The position numbers and the translations under genes are program-made. The notes under the pieces were generated by a model. That model had not been told where the DNA came from and searched no databases. It was given only the letters and a program-made list of their open reading frames with translations. A stretch of 60,537 nucleotides of DNA, taken from the IMG/VR virus record IMGVR_UViG_3300022939_000021, positions 1 to 60,537 of that record. One strand, written 5' to 3'. Positions 56,988-60,537 of this stretch are shown here, piece by piece. Position 1 is the stretch's first letter, and the number at the start of each line of letters is the position of its first letter. Source of the DNA: a virus.

Positions 56988-58183
56988 TATTTCTCCTTGG
57001 TAGCACTTGGATTAAATTTAGGTGGTACAACACCAAACTGTGAACTCATTGCAGTTGATGCCGCCATTGCTTCATTCATAGCCTGCGGAGGAGCCATCAT
57101 TGGCATACCTTGCTGTGGCATATGATGTTGATGTCCGTGTTCGTGTACTACGCCATGCACAGGACAAACTTCACCTTGCTGTTGCTGGCCTTCACCTTGC
57201 AACTGTGCTTTCATTTTAATTTCTGTTTGTTTTGCTGGATATTTTTTAAGTCCATTTTGTACACTCTTAACAACTTCTTCAACTCGTGCTTCAGACATCT
57301 TCATAATACCGTCATTGATTCTGTCGCACATTTCGTCAGGTGTAATTCTAATAGGAGCATATTCTCTTTCTTTTTCACCTAGATCAATAATATCAAACTT
57401 TTTATGGTTAACGTGTGAAATGTTAATAGGATATGTACTTCCTGTAATTACTGTTGCTGGTGTATCAGTAGCATGGGCAATATGTTGTCCAACACTATCA
57501 CAACCAATAAAATAATCACAGCCTTTGATTAGACCTGCCCATTGTCTTAGTGTAATTCCTTGCGGAATTGGAACCGGGACTTCGATTTTCGCAACACTAA
57601 AATCAATAGGCATTTCGGCCATAACCATCACTGCGTGATTCTTTTTCTGTAATTTTTTAATTAGATTGACTAGATCTTCATATTCAATACTTCTTGATGT
57701 GCTATCATTAAACACACCATCTCTATAACTAACACCTCTACCAAATGGTTGAATAATAATTACTTTTTCTTTTCCTGTAATTTGTCTTACTTCATTAAGT
57801 GTAATTTCACCATTAAGAACTTCTTCTCGATTTAACTTAATTGTAGGTATTGATAGTTCTCTTGGTTCATCAAGATTATTAATAATCATATCAAAGGCTT
57901 GTCCTAAACTTGCCTTTTGATTATAATAATACCAATTTCTGTATGGTTCTGGACTTACACAATTTCTATCTTTGATCTTGTCATTGAATAAGTGTTTGTG
58001 CCACAAATCGTATGCACGTTTGTCTAAGTCCGGGTGTCCTTTGTAAAATTCAGTACCACCCTCACAAACGATAATAAAATCATCGTCTGGATTTGCTTCT
58101 CTAAATTTTTCCAATGCTGGAATAGAAGCAATTACACGGCCAGCGCCACCGTTAATAAAAAATGCTGTTGATCTAGTCGTCAT
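56987..58183 (-). CDS. GT9 heptosyltransferase-like protein with metal-binding tail
   Basis: The first 320 residues fit ADP-heptose:LPS heptosyltransferases (GT9): NGGAGRVIASIPALEKF (11-27), IIIQPFGRGVSYRDG near residue 146, and GCDYFIGCDSVGQHIAHATD followed by PATVITGST near residue 230-260. GT9 enzymes move L-glycero-D-manno-heptose from ADP-heptose to lipid A-core. The C-terminal 70 residues are Gln/Pro/Met/His-rich (CPVHGVVHEHGHQHHM), a likely metal-binding or flexible tail unusual for the family. HldE and HldD in this window could make its donor. Confidence 0.75.
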   Translation of the reverse strand: MTTRSTAFFINGGAGRVIASIPALEKFREANPDDDFIIVCEGGTEFYKGHPDLDKRAYDLWHKHLFNDKIKDRNCVSPEPYRNWYYYNQKASLGQAFDMIINNLDEPRELSIPTIKLNREEVLNGEITLNEVRQITGKEKVIIIQPFGRGVSYRDGVFNDSTSRSIEYEDLVNLIKKLQKKNHAVMVMAEMPIDFSVAKIEVPVPIPQGITLRQWAGLIKGCDYFIGCDSVGQHIAHATDTPATVITGSTYPINISHVNHKKFDIIDLGEKEREYAPIRITPDEMCDRINDGIMKMSEARVEEVVKSVQNGLKKYPAKQTEIKMKAQLQGEGQQQQGEVCPVHGVVHEHGHQHHMPQQGMPMMAPPQAMNEAMAASTAMSSQFGVVPPKFNPSATKEK

Positions 58184-58203
58184 TTAAGCCCCTTGTAAAT
58201 TAC

Positions 58204-58217
58204 TATTCGTACGAATA
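58204..58217. promoter_or_regulatory. 14-bp perfect palindrome upstream of GT9-like gene
   Basis: TATTCGTACGAATA is a perfect palindrome, about 20-34 bases before the ATG at 58183 and overlapping the late-like site GGTAAATA (58216-58223). It is a candidate operator or dimer-binding site; no regulator is proven. Confidence 0.4.
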
Positions 58218-58223
58218 TTTACC
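58216..58223 (-). promoter_or_regulatory. late-like site GGTAAATA
   Basis: GGTAAATA about 33 bases before the GT9-like ATG at 58183; its downstream edge overlaps the palindrome at 58204-58217, and AAGGGG lies closer to the start. Confidence 0.35.
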
Positions 58224-58257
58224 GGGCATATTTTTTAGTGGATTAGAAAGTGGTTAG

Positions 58258-59016
58258 TTAAAACTTACGTTCTGGATCGTTTGCTTCGTCACGCTCAAAA
58301 GGATTACCTTCTAGGATATCACCTCTTGGGTTATCTGGAAAAGGCACCATCCATGGATCCCATTCATCTACAGGAAACTTGTTGCGTAGATTCTTAAGTT
58401 CTGCAATGTGATCAACTACCTTTTGTCTGTGTTCTGCATTAGCAGGATCTGACAGGCTTTCATCATTAATTAATTCTTGTTCACAATGCCAAACTAGATT
58501 ATCGCGGGTTTGTAAGAATAATTCTTCGTTCATTGAAGGTTTTTCCCACGGAAATGGTTTAACAAATTCTTTTTTATCAAAATCGTATTTGATTTCATCT
58601 TGAGCATATGCTTCATTTGGAATAAGAGGTTCTGATTTCCAATAGTATACAGTATCATCGCCATCAATTTTCCATGTTTTACAAGGATAATTTGCTTCAT
58701 CCCCCATGTCCATCCAACATAATGTTGCCAACAAAGGTTCTTTAGTAGCGTCAACTAAAATAGCATCGTGTCCTTGTCCTGCCCAACGTTCAATTTCTTC
58801 TTCTTGACTTTTGTTCTCAGGATCATATGCAAAAGCATCCATGCCCACTTCAAGCAATGATGTTTCTTTGTTAATAAATACCCAAATTTTTTCAGGGCCT
58901 TCGTATGTAAATGTTCCAGTCTTACCTAAGTCATTAGTTTGATATCCAAACTTATCAGGAACATCATATGTAAATTCAACTTTTACTTTAGGTAGCCATG
59001 ATGGATGTTCGCTCAT
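58258..59016 (-). CDS. tail-region protein, paralogue A
   Basis: The 252-residue protein shares its layout with the product of 59016-59747: an opening beta segment FTYDVPDKFGYQTNDLGKTG then TFTYEGPEKIWVFIN, a central DAILVDATKEPLLAT, a Lys/Phe/Pro motif KEFVKPFPWEKPSM, a helical stretch, and a terminal WDPWMVPFPDNPRGD. The conserved PWMVPFPDxPR end is shared. No catalytic residue set is recognised. It is probably a tail-fibre assembly or attachment protein because it sits downstream of a glycine-rich adhesin-like gene. Confidence 0.6.
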   Translation of the reverse strand: MSEHPSWLPKVKVEFTYDVPDKFGYQTNDLGKTGTFTYEGPEKIWVFINKETSLLEVGMDAFAYDPENKSQEEEIERWAGQGHDAILVDATKEPLLATLCWMDMGDEANYPCKTWKIDGDDTVYYWKSEPLIPNEAYAQDEIKYDFDKKEFVKPFPWEKPSMNEELFLQTRDNLVWHCEQELINDESLSDPANAEHRQKVVDHIAELKNLRNKFPVDEWDPWMVPFPDNPRGDILEGNPFERDEANDPERKF

Positions 59017-59747
59017 TATCTATCCTCCTCAGGTACAACACTGTTTTCTGTTGTATCAACTCTTGGATCATCTGGAAATGGAACCATCCATGGATCCCAA
59101 TGTGTTGATGGAAATTTTTCTTCAAGTCCATTTAACTCATCAATGTAGTCATTTAAATCAGCAATAACATCGTCAAATTCACCATCAGCATTATCACGTG
59201 TTAAATCAGTAATACTTGATTGTGCTGAAGCAATAATTGCATCTTTACCGCTCCATAATTCATCCCATGTCATGTGCGGTTTTTTCCACGGATATGGTTT
59301 ATTGAATACTTTATTAATTGGATCATAAGTAATTTCTCCAATTTCGTATGTATGATCTGGAGTAGGATTAGCCGCTCTTGAATAGTATACTGTTGTATCA
59401 CTAGCATCTTGTTGTTCTCTAGTAAATTCTACTTGAGGATAATCTGCTTGATCAATGTTCATACTAAATGCAGAAGCAAGTACAGGATCTGTTTTTGCAT
59501 CTACTAATACTGCATAAGCGCCGGCTCCGGCTTGTAATTCTTGTTGTTCTTGTGTGTTTGGATCACCGTCATCTGCAATCCAGCCATTTTCTGGCATAAC
59601 TCTATTTGTTTCTGAATTGCAAACAATCCATAACTTTGCCGGACCAGTATAGGTAAAAGTAGTAGTCAAACCCAACTCGTTTGTTTGATACAAATACTTG
59701 TCTGGAATATCATATTCAAATGTAAATGTAATTTCTTTAACTGCCAT
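59016..59747 (-). CDS. tail-region protein, paralogue B
   Basis: The 243-residue product is a tandem paralogue of the preceding protein: FEYDIPDKYLYQTNELGLTT then TFTYTGPAKLWIVCNS, YAVLVDAKTDPVLASAF, KVFNKPYPWKKPHM and WDPWMVPFPDDPRVD. The start of one gene overlaps the stop of the other by one base. Divergence in the middle suggests separate partners. Function is not known. Confidence 0.6.
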   Translation of the reverse strand: MAVKEITFTFEYDIPDKYLYQTNELGLTTTFTYTGPAKLWIVCNSETNRVMPENGWIADDGDPNTQEQQELQAGAGAYAVLVDAKTDPVLASAFSMNIDQADYPQVEFTREQQDASDTTVYYSRAANPTPDHTYEIGEITYDPINKVFNKPYPWKKPHMTWDELWSGKDAIIASAQSSITDLTRDNADGEFDDVIADLNDYIDELNGLEEKFPSTHWDPWMVPFPDDPRVDTTENSVVPEEDR

Positions 59748-59767
59748 TTTCTATCCTATATCTTTAA

Positions 59768-60537
59768 TTATGATGTATACCATGTAATTCTAATCATTCC
59801 TGGAGTTCCATATGAACCACAGTGACATCCGCCTGACCATCTTACGTAAGTTGCTCCACCTTGTCCTGGAACATACTGTGAGTGTAGTCTAGCAAAACCT
59901 GTATAGTCTGCCGCCGCACAGTTAACAAATGTACTAAAGCCTCTATCGCCGCCTTGTACACCAACTGTACCACCGCACTTGTTAAATAATCCGCCTGGAT
60001 ATGGGAAGTGAATCTTGTGACAGCAATGTCCGCCACAGGCTCTGTGTTGCATCCATCCACGTACACCACATACCATAAAGTCACCACCACTTGCTTCAGC
60101 AGGGTTATCGTTAATACAACAATTACAGTTCCAAGCACGGCAACAGCAATAACCTGTCACATAACATCCGCAACCTGGGAAACAGAATGAACAGCCTGGT
60201 TTACCACCACCTGCACACATATTAACATTACAACCACTAATTCTTGAACGGCATCCTCTAAATCCATTTCTACCGTTGTGACAACAACTTTGTTGTCCTA
60301 AACATAAATCATAACACCATCCCTGTGATACTGAAATAGTTTTACGTGCATAAGCACCGCCACCACCTGGTGCACCATTCATACAACAACAAGATACACC
60401 ACCTCCGCCTCCGCCTCCGAAGGTTTCAAATGTTGCTCTTACTGCATCTGCAGGAACAATAAATGCAAAACAACAATCAAACTGATAGTTATCGTGTGCA
60501 TTGTCGCCGTTAAAGCAGTGTCTTTTGTATATAAATG
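59768..60537 (-). CDS. cysteine-rich glycine-rich tail/adhesin protein (5' end outside window)
   Basis: The visible 255 residues have no start codon before the window edge and no stop, so the protein is longer. The C-terminal 204 residues begin after a poly-Gly stretch of seven and a Cys triplet. The visible 255 residues contain about 31 cysteines, in clusters such as CHNGRNGFRGC, YCCCRAWNCNCC and GGHCCHKIHF. Short Gly-rich turns and aromatic residues (GGGGAYARKTISVSQGWCYD) resemble the polyglycine or glycine-rich adhesin tips of T4-like phages. An internal ATG at 60382 is only an artefact of the cut. Receptor-binding or metal-bound tip is plausible. Confidence 0.65.
   Translation of the reverse strand, partial: FIYKRHCFNGDNAHDNYQFDCCFAFIVPADAVRATFETFGGGGGGGVSCCCMNGAPGGGGAYARKTISVSQGWCYDLCLGQQSCCHNGRNGFRGCRSRISGCNVNMCAGGGKPGCSFCFPGCGCYVTGYCCCRAWNCNCCINDNPAEASGGDFMVCGVRGWMQHRACGGHCCHKIHFPYPGGLFNKCGGTVGVQGGDRGFSTFVNCAAADYTGFARLHSQYVPGQGGATYVRWSGGCHCGSYGTPGMIRITWYTS

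Noticed and set aside
60382-60384. ATG at 60382 as true start of the Cys-rich protein
   Set aside because: The reading frame continues upstream in register with Gly/Cys-rich coding sequence to the window edge without a stop.
1-60537. tRNA, CRISPR array, insertion sequence or integrase/attachment site
   Set aside because: No cloverleaf-compatible stretch, direct-repeat array, transposase, integrase or repeat of att type was seen in any intergenic gap or opposite to genes.

Overview
The window is an AT-rich, densely packed stretch of a T4-like myovirus genome. Hallmark T4 proteins are recognisable: primase gp61, clamp-loader gp62, UvsW, UvsY, UvsX, gp32, terminase gp17 and gp16, head-completion gp4, a gp54/gp48-type tube initiator, tail tube gp19, sheath gp18, dNMP kinase gp1, neck proteins gp13 and gp14, and gp15. 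Gene content (2OG-Fe(II) oxygenases, carbamoyltransferase, large repeat-rich tail proteins, late promoters of NATAAATA type) resembles marine T4-like phages of cyanobacteria and SAR11. No photosynthesis genes are seen, and the low GC would fit a Pelagibacter-type host, but the host is inference. No tRNA, CRISPR, insertion sequence or integrase was seen.

Layout. 1-11 kb (almost all minus strand) holds replication and accessory genes: an SGNH-like protein, several Fe(II)/2OG oxygenases and cupins, primase, a DksA-like zinc protein, a condensed DNA polymerase III alpha relative, gp62, a queuosine-precursor transporter, UvsW and an unidentified UvsW neighbour. 11.2-21.3 kb is a surface-glycan island (glycosyltransferases of several families, methyltransferases, a pyruvyltransferase-like protein, a cytidylyl/adenylyltransferase-cupin fusion) with an internal plus-strand block at 12.1-15.1 kb. 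21.3-24.9 kb is the recombination core UvsY-UvsX-gp32. 24.9-38 kb is the packaging and tail-tube/sheath cluster. 38-39.9 kb has an HNH-like protein, gp1 and gp13. 39.9-45.8 kb is a plus-strand operon starting with gp14 and gp15 and running into ADP-heptose genes (HldE, HldD), a Nudix hydrolase, an oxygenase and a cupin. 45.8-60.5 kb is minus-strand tail/adhesion material: a 1952-residue repeat protein, a subtilisin-like protease, tail proteins, a carbamoyltransferase, a GT9 heptosyltransferase-like protein, two paralogous tail-region proteins and a cysteine-rich glycine-rich protein cut by the window edge.

Two promoter classes are visible. Five near-consensus sigma70 sites (TTGACA or TTGACT, 16-17 bp spacer, TATAAT or TAAAAT) precede primase, the gene pair with UvsW, a glycan-island gene, gp32-UvsX and gp1, as expected for early/middle expression. 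T4-type late sites (NATAAATA and NNTAAATA) precede structural genes. At seven genes the late site sits exactly five bases before the start codon with no ribosome-binding site between, which suggests leaderless late messages.

The most notable items are the 189-residue polymerase III alpha relative that keeps the catalytic aspartate motifs, the fixed late-promoter/start-codon module, a protease carrying an inserted tail-type beta domain, the ADP-heptose plus heptosyltransferase set, and the extreme cysteine content of the last protein. Genes are tightly overlapped throughout; no gene-free stretch exceeds about 120 bases.
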